IMG/VR virus record: IMGVR_UViG_3300027848_000009
Span: 62,001-126,000 of that record
DNA: 64,000 nucleotides
Source: a virus
Strand: one strand, 5' to 3'
How positions within the stretch are numbered: position 1 is the first letter of the stretch; each line of letters begins with the position of its first letter. The notes under the pieces were generated by a model. It made no database searches. It saw only the letters and a program-made list of their open reading frames with translations, and was not told where the DNA came from. This document shows, piece after piece, positions 9,709-18,554 of the stretch. Made by a program: the position numbers and the translations under genes.

Positions 9709-11061
9709 TCAGGCGAGACCGTCGACGTCGCCGTCCTCGTTGGTTAGCATTTCGAACTCCGCAATCGACTGCATGAACGCGGCATCAACGTCCGAAAGGA
9801 CATCTGCCTTCTTTGAGGCCGACCAGTTGGCGGGAAGCATGTCTTCCTTGCCCATTTCACGAGCGCGCTTCATGATGTGCTTCTTCGCCGTCTCCTTGTC
9901 GGCTGCGCGACCGTGGGCCATGATGGCGTTACGGAGATCGTCGACGTTGGAGATAGGGAACGAACCGTCAGACATGGCGAGGCCCTCTTTGGCCATCTCC
10001 TCACGCTGTTCCTCGTTGAAGGCGCGCTTGAGGGCGATCTCTGCGGCTTCCGCCTCGATTTCTTCTGCCTCGTCCGGCTCGTAAGCGTCGTATCCAAGAA
10101 CCTCGCCGTCGAGGGCGACGAACACGTCGTACGACTTTCCGTCAATTCCATCAATCTCGACTGCGTAGCAGTCAAAACCTTCGAAGGTGTCTGGTTCGAC
10201 CGCCATCACTGAACCATCGAGCCCGTCGAGGCTTTTCACTGCGATATCGCATGCCTCGGTGAAGCCGATAAGTTCCGTTTCCTCGTACAAAGACTTCTGC
10301 TCGAAAACTGAATCGTCGAGGCGATGGAAGGCGAGAACTTCGCCCGTAGTTCCTTCCATGTAGACCTCGATCGCTCGCCCATCCTTGACTTGAAGATCGA
10401 CGATGTAGACGTCGCTGCTCTGGGCGTAGCCGGAATCAATAACCGTTCCGTCGAACTCGGCCTCCGCTTTGCCTTCAATCTCGATGAGACCCGGCATCCC
10501 CTTCTCCGACATGCACCCGCCCGGGCAGTCGTCGCACATGCCGCTGCTTCCGGAGTAAACCTTGCGATCGATTGCGCAAAGGAATCCGGATTTACCGACG
10601 TTTGCTGTTTTCTTGCCCATCGTATTCAGGCGACGCTTGCGGGCATCACCCATCCAGCGCTTGGCGACGGGGGCGTCCTCTTCGTCTTCGTCGTCTTCGT
10701 CGTCTTCGTCGTCTACGGCGGTGTCGTCGTCGGTCTCGGGATCTGACTCGACGTCGGTGGCGTCTTCCTCGTCGGCCTCGGGATCAACGTCGGGGGCGTC
10801 CTCGTCTTCCTCTTCTTCGTCGTCAATTTCAGAGCCAACGGCGGCGAGTGCCTTTTCCACCAACTCGTCCTCGTCGTCGATTTCTTCCATTTCCTCATCG
10901 GAAACTGGAACCATCTTCATGGAAACGGGTATTGCTCCGCACTTTCCACAGACTTTCGCGCCCGCCGTGTATCCGCACTCATCTCCACTGAGACCTTTTG
11001 CGCACTTAAGAACACCACCGTCAGCGTCAATCTTGACAACTGCTTTCTCGTCGTAACTCAT
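9709..11061 (-). CDS. Acidic Cys-motif / PepSY-like / DUF6582-like head protein
   Basis: I place the start at 11061 (second in-frame ATG, 450 residues), because AAGGAG lies eight bases before it while the upstream ATG at 11085 has none. Order of parts: a zinc-ribbon-like pair of Cys pairs (about residues 20-42); an extremely acidic Asp/Glu tract (about 50-135); a second Cys cluster (about 155-185); two PepSY-like alpha/beta repeats (about 190-335); and a C-terminal DUF6582-like segment (about 345-415) of the type common in phage head and protease proteins. The acidic, domain-rich make-up suggests an assembly or scaffold-like role, but this is inferred. Open frames on the other strand here are low-complexity shadows of the acidic tract. 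Confidence 0.75.
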   Translation of the reverse strand: MSYDEKAVVKIDADGGVLKCAKGLSGDECGYTAGAKVCGKCGAIPVSMKMVPVSDEEMEEIDDEDELVEKALAAVGSEIDDEEEEDEDAPDVDPEADEEDATDVESDPETDDDTAVDDEDDEDDEDEEDAPVAKRWMGDARKRRLNTMGKKTANVGKSGFLCAIDRKVYSGSSGMCDDCPGGCMSEKGMPGLIEIEGKAEAEFDGTVIDSGYAQSSDVYIVDLQVKDGRAIEVYMEGTTGEVLAFHRLDDSVFEQKSLYEETELIGFTEACDIAVKSLDGLDGSVMAVEPDTFEGFDCYAVEIDGIDGKSYDVFVALDGEVLGYDAYEPDEAEEIEAEAAEIALKRAFNEEQREEMAKEGLAMSDGSFPISNVDDLRNAIMAHGRAADKETAKKHIMKRAREMGKEDMLPANWSASKKADVLSDVDAAFMQSIAEFEMLTNEDGDVDGLA

Positions 11062-11245
11062 CGTTGCTGGCTCCTTACAGTGCATGTTCTTGAGTAGACA
11101 ATCATTTTGAAAATACTACACCTTCACATGGCATCATAGCCTTAAGGCGTGGAGACCACGCAGAAGTATTTGGGGTAATTTTCACTAAGACCGTTTGTCA
11201 AATTGTACCCTAGATTGGTGTTGGTTGAGGGGAAAGCCCAAATAA
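11062..11245 (-). promoter_or_regulatory. 184-nt leader between protease polyprotein and acidic head gene
   Basis: This is the longest gap in an otherwise tightly packed head operon. On the minus strand it holds a perfect 6-bp hairpin with a 3-nt loop (11147-11161, GCGTGG/CCACGC) without a following T-run, so it is not a classic terminator. A TAGTAT box lies at 11113-11118 and an isolated TTGACA at 11196-11201; the TTGACA has no good -10 at 16-18 nt. A secondary promoter or an RNA processing or translation-control site for the downstream gene is plausible. Confidence 0.3.
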
Positions 11246-14200
11246 TCAATTGTTCGGGATGCTGACAGTCCTTCCTTGAGAGTTTGTCCTCTCCTGTGTC
11301 CGGCTAGTTATTTCTTCAGTTGTCCCCGTTATGAATGTTCCCATCGCTGCTTCAGCAAAAATATCAAGGAGCCTCGTGAAAATGTCTACCCTTGATCCGC
11401 CTGTTTCCATTTGTCGATCGACCACGACCATGAGGGCGTCCATTATCTGGTCTACCTCGTCTTGGGTGACCGTAACTGTTCCGACGTTCGTCCTGCGGTC
11501 ACCAAGTTTTCCGGAGTCTTGACGGCCCATAATGCCCTGCAAGAGTCTAAGCGCGTCAGATGTTTGTCTGTCGCTGCTTGAGCGTGCTTCTCTAATTTCC
11601 TTGTCGAGAGAATCTTCAATCTTTTTGAAGAATGTTGCCTCTTCAATAATCTGGGTGCGACCCTTTTTCTCGGAGCGAAGGCCGCCAACGCTTCTCGAAT
11701 TCGCATATTCCTGAACAGATTCACTTGGCTTATAGTTGCGCATTGAGCGCATGCCAGCCTCTGAAAGGAAACGCGCAGCCCCCGTTCCGGTATTAGGGAT
11801 ATCGTCTTCATCAATCCCGCCGACCCGGAGGGCAGCGGCCGAGTCGCCCTGCTCGATGGCGCCATTACGTTGGTAGCCGTCGACCATCTCGCCAATAACC
11901 GTATTCAACGATCGTGCCGCTTGCATACTCGCAGACTCTTTTGCTGTGAGTTCCCTGCCTTGGAACTGCTCCATGTATTCATCGAGCGTGGCTTGCATTG
12001 ATTCGAGCATCGTCATCGTGACCTCGTCGCCCTCGTTGGTAAGATCAGAAAGAGCATCCCAAACCTCTTGATGATCCTCTGATGCATCACCGTCAGCAAC
12101 GGCGTCGGCGAGACGTGTTTGGTTCCCTGAGACACGTTTGTCAACTTTAGATAGATCCCGTTTGCGTTGTTCCGTCCATTGGGCCGGGGAGATTTCTGGC
12201 GACTGTTCCTCTGGAACTGCGTCTCCAGTGGGCTGTTCGGGTGGAGCGGATGGACTTGGTGCTGGCGGAGTATTGGCCAATTCCTGAGTGATTTGACGTC
12301 GCCGAGACTGGCGTTCTTCCCTGCGCTCCTGCTCCTCTATCTTCTTGCCTATTTCTGTGGAAAGGCGCCGGAAATCGACTTCCTTCATGCCGCTCTTCTT
12401 GGGAGAATAAAAAGCATAGAGTTCGTCAAACTGCTGATCTGGGGGTAGTTCATCCCATCCTTCGGGTTTGATTTCTTCCCACTTTTTGCCCACATTTTGG
12501 CTGTTTGCAATTCTGGTACCCATTGGGCGCCCGGGCCGGTTGGCTGTTTCTGCTACAGCCGACGAACGCTCCTCCGGGCCGGGTCGCTTACTGGAACGGA
12601 GACCGCTTCCGCGCGCCGACTGCGCTCCGTCAAGAATTGACCACCCCTTGGGGGAGATGTCGTCAACTTCTAGACCAGCAAACCGATCCCTGATGGGCGG
12701 CTCGGATTCAGACTGGCCCCATTCCAGAAGGCTGGACATGTTGCGCTTTGTCATGCCGGGAGGTGTTGGTCTTTTACCAGCAAAACCACCGCCCTTCTTG
12801 AGATTGGGTGATTCGTATGTCCCATTTGGCGACAGGGCGGCAAAGTCGATTATGTCTTTTGCCGCACGCATGGGGGCTGGGACTTCGCTGGACTCGTTCC
12901 GCTTTGCGTACTCGTTGAACCCTGACTGAATTCTTTGAGCCAAATCTTGAGGCATCTTTTCAGAGTTGCCTTGGAGCCATTTGTCGAGTTCGGAAAACGC
13001 TGTAATTCCCTGAGCATTTTTCTGCTCCCGTTCCAATGAGCGACGAATGTCGCCGCGCTCATCAGCGTTGAGTTTCAGGGAGACGCCGTTTTCTGGAATC
13101 CGAGAGTTGCTCCGGGGTCCCATGGAGTTCATTTTCTGACGGTCCGGGTCGAGATTGCCGTCAACCCATTTTCCGTTCCTTGCTCCACCCTTCATCCGTG
13201 AAAGAAAGTCCGACAGTTCAAGGATGGAACCCGAATCATCGTCGCCAATGCGAGAGTTCAGGGTGTCGATAGCAATCTGCAAATTTGAACGATCAATTAT
13301 CGACGGTCCTGTTTTGGGGTCGATCTGAGATGCGAGCGATCGCAGCGTATCTGCTACCGGTCGGTCAAGTGATGCGTTGTCGACAAAATCCTGAAGCGTC
13401 TCAGCGTAGGAGATACGATCACGTGCAGGCGCCGCCAATTCGATCTGATCGCTGTTCTTCCGCGACCTCATTCCACGTCCACGATTTTTCCGAGTAAACC
13501 ACTCTGCCGCCTCGTTCACTCCGTCGCGAAGTTTTTTGCTTTTATCTCTAGTGCTGTAAGGGCTATTGTTTGCGGCGCCGGTCAAGGTTGGTTGTTGGAC
13601 GAATTCTCTCGCCTCGTCAGCCGACGGGATTCTTTCATTGATCCAACTGATGTCCTCTTCAAGAATGGACCGCTCGACTCGATTGTCATCAAGATCGTTG
13701 ATCGCCTCAAGCGTCTGATCCATGTAGTAGGCGTAGTCGCCCTCTTCGATCACGTCGGCGTCGAAGTTGTCTTTTAGCCACTTTTCTGCCGCCGCCTCCG
13801 GATTACTTGAGTTGCGGATCTCATCAAGTTCATATTTGTTCATTGACAGAGAGCGAGTAGCGGAACGCAGTTGATCGCGCATATCGCTTTCGTCTTTATT
13901 CAGATCACTGAGTTTCTCCTCGACCTGCTCTGCGTAATCAGCCAAGTCGTCAACGTGATTGCTGATTGAAGAAATTCGATCTTCGGATTCCCCAAGTTCG
14001 GACAAGTCGTCTAGGAACCATGATTCGTAATTATCTGAAAGGCGTTGAGCGTCTTCTGGGGTGAACTTGTCTGCTCCACCCAATCGATTTGCCAATATGG
14101 CTGTCGCCAGTTCCGTATTGGAACGACCTTGTTCTGTTTCAAGAATAGACATTGCCCATAAGTCGTCGTACGACTTTCCGGCACGCTTCTTCATGGCTTC

Positions 14201-16177
14201 GACTTGTGAAGAAACGATCTCTTTAGCTTCGTCAAGCTCGTCCTTGATTTCGGCGAAATCCATTTTTTCAAGACGATTCTTATATGTGTTTTTACGCATA
14301 GACCGAAGACCTTCATCTCCGGTTCCAGTGTTTGCGGATGGCGCCTGCGGAAGGTTCGGTAACTTTGGTGTTGACGGCGTGGCTGGGCGCTCAAAGGGCG
14401 AGCCCTCCTGAACCAAGCCATCGTTGTCGCCGTCTATTGCGTTTGGATCGAACCGTTGCGTTACGGCCCGCAGGGACCTAAGTGCTTTTTTTGAACCACC
14501 CCCAAAGATGTTCTTGCTGGCATTATAGATTGCCTGCATGAACTCTTCGGTTGTCCCTGAGAGCACTTTGATTCCGTGCTCGGTCACCTCGACTTCGGTT
14601 TTGTGATACTCGAAGATTGGATCGAGGGCTTCTTTGACCCTGAAAACCTGCGAGGGGTCGCACTCAATGATGACGTTTTGCTGTTCCTCATTGAAACCCG
14701 ACATTTCTGACATGTATTCGAGTGACTTCTCGTCGTCGTCGTGATGCTTCTCTCGCTGACGGAAAATGTCGGCCATCGTCGGCTCGGGCGTTTCCTGAGC
14801 GTAAGCCCTACTCGTGGAATGATTCGGCTTTGTCCGCATAGAGATCGCTGGCATCCGGGGAGGGACAACGGCACTCATGGGCTGGAAGGTCATCTGAGGA
14901 ACGACCCTTTCCGGCTTTCCGAACATGTACTGCTGCGTTTCCCGGTCCCAATGATACGGAAGGCGGTAGTACTTCTTCATTCCTTCTTTCATCTTCGCAA
15001 AGACGACGAGGTTCCCGGTTGCGGTCATCAATTGGATTGGAGCCTGAACCCGTGAAGCGATCTCTATTTCAAGAGAATTTCGCTTTTCTGGGCTAAGAGG
15101 CTGAGCCGCTCCGTCGGAGAAGATGTCACGATTCGGTTCCGGCTTCCTTGCCGAAATCATCTGCATCATCATGTGATTCTTCTCGGAGACATCCGTGATC
15201 TCGTCATCAAAATCGATTTCGTCGCCCCAGACGCTCTTCACTTGCTCAAGTACGTGATCGAGAGCAATTTCCTCAAACTCTTCCTCGAAAAATGATTCGT
15301 AATCAGAGAAATCGAACTCTTGTTTCCATTCAGCATCTTTTTTCTTTGAGCTTTCGTAGCGCTCAAGGAGTCGGCGACCCTTTGCGGCAAGTTTTGCGGC
15401 ATCGCTACGGTCCTGAGGGGATGGTTCTCCCCATGCTGCAGCAGAAAGCGCTAGTCGGGTCGGCTTGCCGTCCGGTTTCTTCATTGGGCCCGAAGGATTC
15501 GTGAAGAATCGCGTCAAGAAAGAGCCCTTCCTGCACATCTTCTGCGGCGTGTTTGCGGCTCCGCGAACTCCCGGCTTCAGGTTTGCGCCATCCGTCTGAG
15601 CGAAGTGACTGCGCCCCTCGGCGGTCAGACCACCCTCAGGGTCTTTGAGTTTGGCTTGCTTGATTGAGATCGTTCCAGTCAACTGGTTCGCTCCGTGGAG
15701 AACCGGGCTGACCTCGTAAAGTTCGACTTCCTTTAGGACGTTCGCCTGCTTTGAAGGGTCGAAAACTGCGTCGAGCGTTTTGTATCCAATTGACCATTCC
15801 TGCTCAAGGCCGAAGAATTGGACATTGGAAAACGCCTCGCGACCTTTTTCTGAGTTCAGGTTGAACTGAACCTTCGCGTACAGTCCGCCAATTCCTGCCC
15901 TTTTCATCTTTTCTGGGAGACGAGGGTCGGAGGCTGGAACCTCATAAATCTCAAGGATTTTCCCGATTGGGTCGTTCCAGTTGTGTCCCCATACGACGCG
16001 CGGCTTCCTGCGCTTCAGGCTTCCGTCGAACACTCCGGGTGCGCAAATATCACCGACGGAGTCCTTGTTGCCGATTCCGGCGACGAAACACTCCACGATG
16101 CCCTTGGCATCATTTACGGAAACTTGACCGGCGGGTGCCGCTTTGAACTCGATATCATCGAATTGTGAATCAGGCAT
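11246..16177 (-). CDS. Prohead protease-containing polyprotein (HK97/S78-type)
   Basis: I choose the ATG at 16177 (1,643 residues) because GGGAG precedes it at normal spacing; the ATG at 16204 lacks this. The first ~180 residues form a caudovirus prohead protease: a VWGHNW segment carrying the catalytic-type His and an ELYEVSPVLHGAN segment carrying the catalytic-type Ser. Next comes a DUF6321-like domain (about 185-270). A calcium-type D-x-D-x-D-G ... QEG loop lies near residue 580. The rest is long, charged and partly coiled coil, with six copies of [GA][LM]RSx[RK] between about residues 560 and 1500. Typical prohead proteases are about 200 residues, so this is an extreme fusion. Position after the portal fits capsid maturation. 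Confidence 0.88.
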   Translation of the reverse strand: MPDSQFDDIEFKAAPAGQVSVNDAKGIVECFVAGIGNKDSVGDICAPGVFDGSLKRRKPRVVWGHNWNDPIGKILEIYEVPASDPRLPEKMKRAGIGGLYAKVQFNLNSEKGREAFSNVQFFGLEQEWSIGYKTLDAVFDPSKQANVLKEVELYEVSPVLHGANQLTGTISIKQAKLKDPEGGLTAEGRSHFAQTDGANLKPGVRGAANTPQKMCRKGSFLTRFFTNPSGPMKKPDGKPTRLALSAAAWGEPSPQDRSDAAKLAAKGRRLLERYESSKKKDAEWKQEFDFSDYESFFEEEFEEIALDHVLEQVKSVWGDEIDFDDEITDVSEKNHMMMQMISARKPEPNRDIFSDGAAQPLSPEKRNSLEIEIASRVQAPIQLMTATGNLVVFAKMKEGMKKYYRLPYHWDRETQQYMFGKPERVVPQMTFQPMSAVVPPRMPAISMRTKPNHSTSRAYAQETPEPTMADIFRQREKHHDDDEKSLEYMSEMSGFNEEQQNVIIECDPSQVFRVKEALDPIFEYHKTEVEVTEHGIKVLSGTTEEFMQAIYNASKNIFGGGSKKALRSLRAVTQRFDPNAIDGDNDGLVQEGSPFERPATPSTPKLPNLPQAPSANTGTGDEGLRSMRKNTYKNRLEKMDFAEIKDELDEAKEIVSSQVEAMKKRAGKSYDDLWAMSILETEQGRSNTELATAILANRLGGADKFTPEDAQRLSDNYESWFLDDLSELGESEDRISSISNHVDDLADYAEQVEEKLSDLNKDESDMRDQLRSATRSLSMNKYELDEIRNSSNPEAAAEKWLKDNFDADVIEEGDYAYYMDQTLEAINDLDDNRVERSILEEDISWINERIPSADEAREFVQQPTLTGAANNSPYSTRDKSKKLRDGVNEAAEWFTRKNRGRGMRSRKNSDQIELAAPARDRISYAETLQDFVDNASLDRPVADTLRSLASQIDPKTGPSIIDRSNLQIAIDTLNSRIGDDDSGSILELSDFLSRMKGGARNGKWVDGNLDPDRQKMNSMGPRSNSRIPENGVSLKLNADERGDIRRSLEREQKNAQGITAFSELDKWLQGNSEKMPQDLAQRIQSGFNEYAKRNESSEVPAPMRAAKDIIDFAALSPNGTYESPNLKKGGGFAGKRPTPPGMTKRNMSSLLEWGQSESEPPIRDRFAGLEVDDISPKGWSILDGAQSARGSGLRSSKRPGPEERSSAVAETANRPGRPMGTRIANSQNVGKKWEEIKPEGWDELPPDQQFDELYAFYSPKKSGMKEVDFRRLSTEIGKKIEEQERREERQSRRRQITQELANTPPAPSPSAPPEQPTGDAVPEEQSPEISPAQWTEQRKRDLSKVDKRVSGNQTRLADAVADGDASEDHQEVWDALSDLTNEGDEVTMTMLESMQATLDEYMEQFQGRELTAKESASMQAARSLNTVIGEMVDGYQRNGAIEQGDSAAALRVGGIDEDDIPNTGTGAARFLSEAGMRSMRNYKPSESVQEYANSRSVGGLRSEKKGRTQIIEEATFFKKIEDSLDKEIREARSSSDRQTSDALRLLQGIMGRQDSGKLGDRRTNVGTVTVTQDEVDQIMDALMVVVDRQMETGGSRVDIFTRLLDIFAEAAMGTFITGTTEEITSRTQERTNSQGRTVSIPNN

Positions 16178-16275
16178 GGTTTCTCTCCCTTTGATCATTA
16201 TCAATGATAAACGACTGGAGAGTAGGCTGATGCAACTACGGCATTGTAATTATTCTGTTTACGGAAACAGGGGTG

Positions 16276-18273
16276 CTATTTACGTAAACGCCATGCCCGT
16301 CGTGCCTCGGCTTCAGCGACCTTGGAAGGAGAATTAGCCAGAAGATTTACAAAATGGCTAGTGACGGATGCTTTTACAACCGTATTCCTGATCTCGGGAG
16401 AAGAAATTCCGTACGAGGAACGAATTTCCATTGTCAATTCTTCTCGCGACTGATCGACGATTGACCTGATTCGACCAAGAGCGGCATTCGCTGCCACGAC
16501 CATTTCTTCGCTGAAGTTGACAGACTTGCCTTCCATATTTTCCTTCATGATCGCCATAAGTACAGGACGAATGTCTTCGTCATATTGCTTGTACCAAACA
16601 TCTGCTGGCATGAACATGTCGACATCGAGAGTTCCTTCGAGCAACGCCTTCCTGCACTTCGACCCGGAAGCCTTCTCGATGACCACCCTTTGCTGACGCT
16701 CCATCAACCGCTCAATGCTTCGTTCAAGAATCTGAGTCCAACGCTCAAGCCCTTGTTCTTCCGCGACCTTGATTTCAATATTTTTGAATGCCGGGTCCGC
16801 CAATTGACCGTCCGGCTGTGCGGCAACAGCCGCTTGAGGTGACCCCTGCTCCGACGCCATTGATCCCTGCATCGTATTTGGATCCAATGGCGGCTGGTTC
16901 TGTGCAGCGACTTCACCCACCCCGCCCATCTCTGGGTCGCCGGACTGTTCTCCGCCCGGGTCGGCACCCGGAGGCATCCCGGGAACTCCCGGCTGAGGCC
17001 CGCCCATCTGCATCTCTGGCTTGGGCATTTCCTTTTCGGTATTGGCAACTGGCGTCAAGTTGGGGTTCATGAGCAGCGAGTCAGCAAGATCAGACTTGAC
17101 CTTCTTCTTCCCTGTTGCCGTGCGGTATTCGTTGGGGCTAATGAGGCCCTGCTGGAGTTCCTGAAGCAAATACTGCTCTCGCTCCTGCTTGTAGATCACG
17201 AGGATCGGCACTTCACTGGTGTCGAAATCGATGTAATGCTCATCGTCGAGTTCATCCAGCGACCGGGCAAGCGGCTCCAAGTGCGGCATCATGGTTTCGA
17301 TCCAGAAGACGCGGATTTCCTCTGCGGCATTCGAGAAAGTCCTGCCAGAAGCATTACCGATAACGGACTCCGGCACGCCGAAGGAGGCAAGGATCTCCTC
17401 CTTGGTTATTTGGCGCATCTGGATATAGGAAGCATCACGAGGGTTCGAAGATGTGTCCACGTAATCGACGCCATCTTCGGACGCGATTACCGTGGTTCCA
17501 CCAACGCGACCAAGGTTTCCGCGGAAGCGGTTCGCAAGTTCTGCCTTGTCGTCCTCGTCAATGTCCCCCTTGAGGACCAGCAGGCCACCCGGACGTCCAT
17601 CGTTGAGCAGGTAGTTCCGGTTGTAAAGTTTCGCCAAGTTCTCAATCTCGATAGCAACACCAGCGGATTCCATCGGAGTCAAGGAAAGGTATGGGTCAAG
17701 TGGGTGCGGTTTCCTGACCCAAATAACTTCACTAGGGGGAAGTATGATCTTGTCACCGCTTGGCATCGAAACCTCGTACCCGGAGACGAATGTCTTCGGG
17801 TCGGGGATGGGTGCCGTGTGCTGTGGCGGCAGGAGGTTGATGCCAATAATTCGCCCATCACGACCGCGAACTTTTTCGATAAAGGCCCCACGGCTACTCA
17901 TCAGCAATTGCGACGACAAGCGGTAACGGAAAGCGAACGAATTTTCACCAATATTGCTCTTGACGTTCAGTAAATCAAGGACCGAGGAGTTTTTCGCCTT
18001 AGATTTGGTGACGATTTCGCCTTCGGGGTCATTGTTTTTACGTAGCACTACCGGCAGCCGGGCTTGGTTTCCGGCGATCGCATCAATACACCGAGACACC
18101 CATACGACTTTCGCCATACCTTCTCGGTACGCCCGCTCGATGTCCCACGAATCTCGATACGCCCTGCCTGCAAAGTTGACGTTATTGGCGACAGGTGCCC
18201 CCACGCCAACTTTGGCAGCCTTGCTCGCCGAGTTTCCACCAAGCGACTTATTCTCCGTTGAGTTCCATGCCAT
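16276..18273 (-). CDS. Portal protein (HK97-type)
   Basis: A 665-residue portal protein: the dodecameric ring at the capsid vertex through which DNA is packaged and ejected. The core (about residues 40-400) shows typical phage_portal features, including the segment WVSRCIDAIAGNQARLPVVL, the EVIWVRKPHPLDP region, and the late ITKEEILASFGVPESVIG motif seen in HK97-like portals. The C-terminal third has a Pro/Gly/Gln-rich linker (about 405-485) and then a charged helical tail, making it longer than minimal portals (about 400-500). It follows the small membrane-protein gene by two bases and precedes the protease gene, which is the classical portal-protease order. Confidence 0.93.
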   Translation of the reverse strand: MAWNSTENKSLGGNSASKAAKVGVGAPVANNVNFAGRAYRDSWDIERAYREGMAKVVWVSRCIDAIAGNQARLPVVLRKNNDPEGEIVTKSKAKNSSVLDLLNVKSNIGENSFAFRYRLSSQLLMSSRGAFIEKVRGRDGRIIGINLLPPQHTAPIPDPKTFVSGYEVSMPSGDKIILPPSEVIWVRKPHPLDPYLSLTPMESAGVAIEIENLAKLYNRNYLLNDGRPGGLLVLKGDIDEDDKAELANRFRGNLGRVGGTTVIASEDGVDYVDTSSNPRDASYIQMRQITKEEILASFGVPESVIGNASGRTFSNAAEEIRVFWIETMMPHLEPLARSLDELDDEHYIDFDTSEVPILVIYKQEREQYLLQELQQGLISPNEYRTATGKKKVKSDLADSLLMNPNLTPVANTEKEMPKPEMQMGGPQPGVPGMPPGADPGGEQSGDPEMGGVGEVAAQNQPPLDPNTMQGSMASEQGSPQAAVAAQPDGQLADPAFKNIEIKVAEEQGLERWTQILERSIERLMERQQRVVIEKASGSKCRKALLEGTLDVDMFMPADVWYKQYDEDIRPVLMAIMKENMEGKSVNFSEEMVVAANAALGRIRSIVDQSREELTMEIRSSYGISSPEIRNTVVKASVTSHFVNLLANSPSKVAEAEARRAWRLRK

Positions 18274-18275
18274 AC

Positions 18276-18494
18276 TTACTCAAGTCCTAGTAACAGGCCA
18301 AATGCGCCGCTCGCAACTCCAGCGACAACAAGCCCCCATCCCGTAGAAATGGAGATGGCGACACCTGCGCTGGTAAGCACTATAAATGATAGCATCAAGA
18401 GGTTGGCGGCATTCTTTCTAGTGAATAATCTTCGAAAAAAAATTGCCAGCCGCATTCTAATTATCGCGACCTTCTTCGGTCCTTCTTTAGGCAT
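18276..18494 (-). CDS. Small membrane protein, first gene of leftward operon
   Basis: A 72-residue protein with a basic N-terminus (MPKEGPKK, then RRLFTRK) and two hydrophobic helices near residues 31-49 and 52-71, consistent with a two-pass inner-membrane protein. No family is recognisable. It is the first gene on the minus strand beside the divergent terminase, and its stop is only two bases before the portal start. No clear Shine-Dalgarno is present. A TAAGTT box seven bases before the ATG may be a leaderless-type promoter, but this is weak. Holin-like or head-docking roles are both possible and not decided by the sequence. Confidence 0.6.
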   Translation of the reverse strand: MPKEGPKKVAIIRMRLAIFFRRLFTRKNAANLLMLSFIVLTSAGVAISISTGWGLVVAGVASGAFGLLLGLE

Positions 18495-18514
18495 GGGTCA
18501 CAACTTAGCGCATC

Positions 18515-18534
18515 TTCCTACAGTATGGTAGGAA
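18515..18534. repeat. Inverted repeat in divergent head/terminase intergenic region
   Basis: A perfect 7-bp inverted repeat TTCCTAC / GTAGGAA with a 6-bp spacer lies in the only 60-bp gap between the leftward head operon and rightward TerL. Both transcripts must start near here, so an operator for a dimeric regulator or an RNA hairpin ahead of terL is plausible. It lies 20 bp before the TerL ATG, next to its AGAGGT ribosome-binding site. Confidence 0.45.
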
Positions 18535-18554
18535 CAACCACGAAGAGGTAAGCA

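Noticed and set aside
10562-11056. Plus-strand frame rich in Ser opposite the acidic head protein
   Set aside because: It is the antisense of the Asp/Glu codon run; no ribosome-binding site and low complexity.
11196-11201. Perfect TTGACA on the minus strand before the acidic head gene
   Set aside because: No TATAAT-like box at 16-18 nt; listed only within the leader feature.
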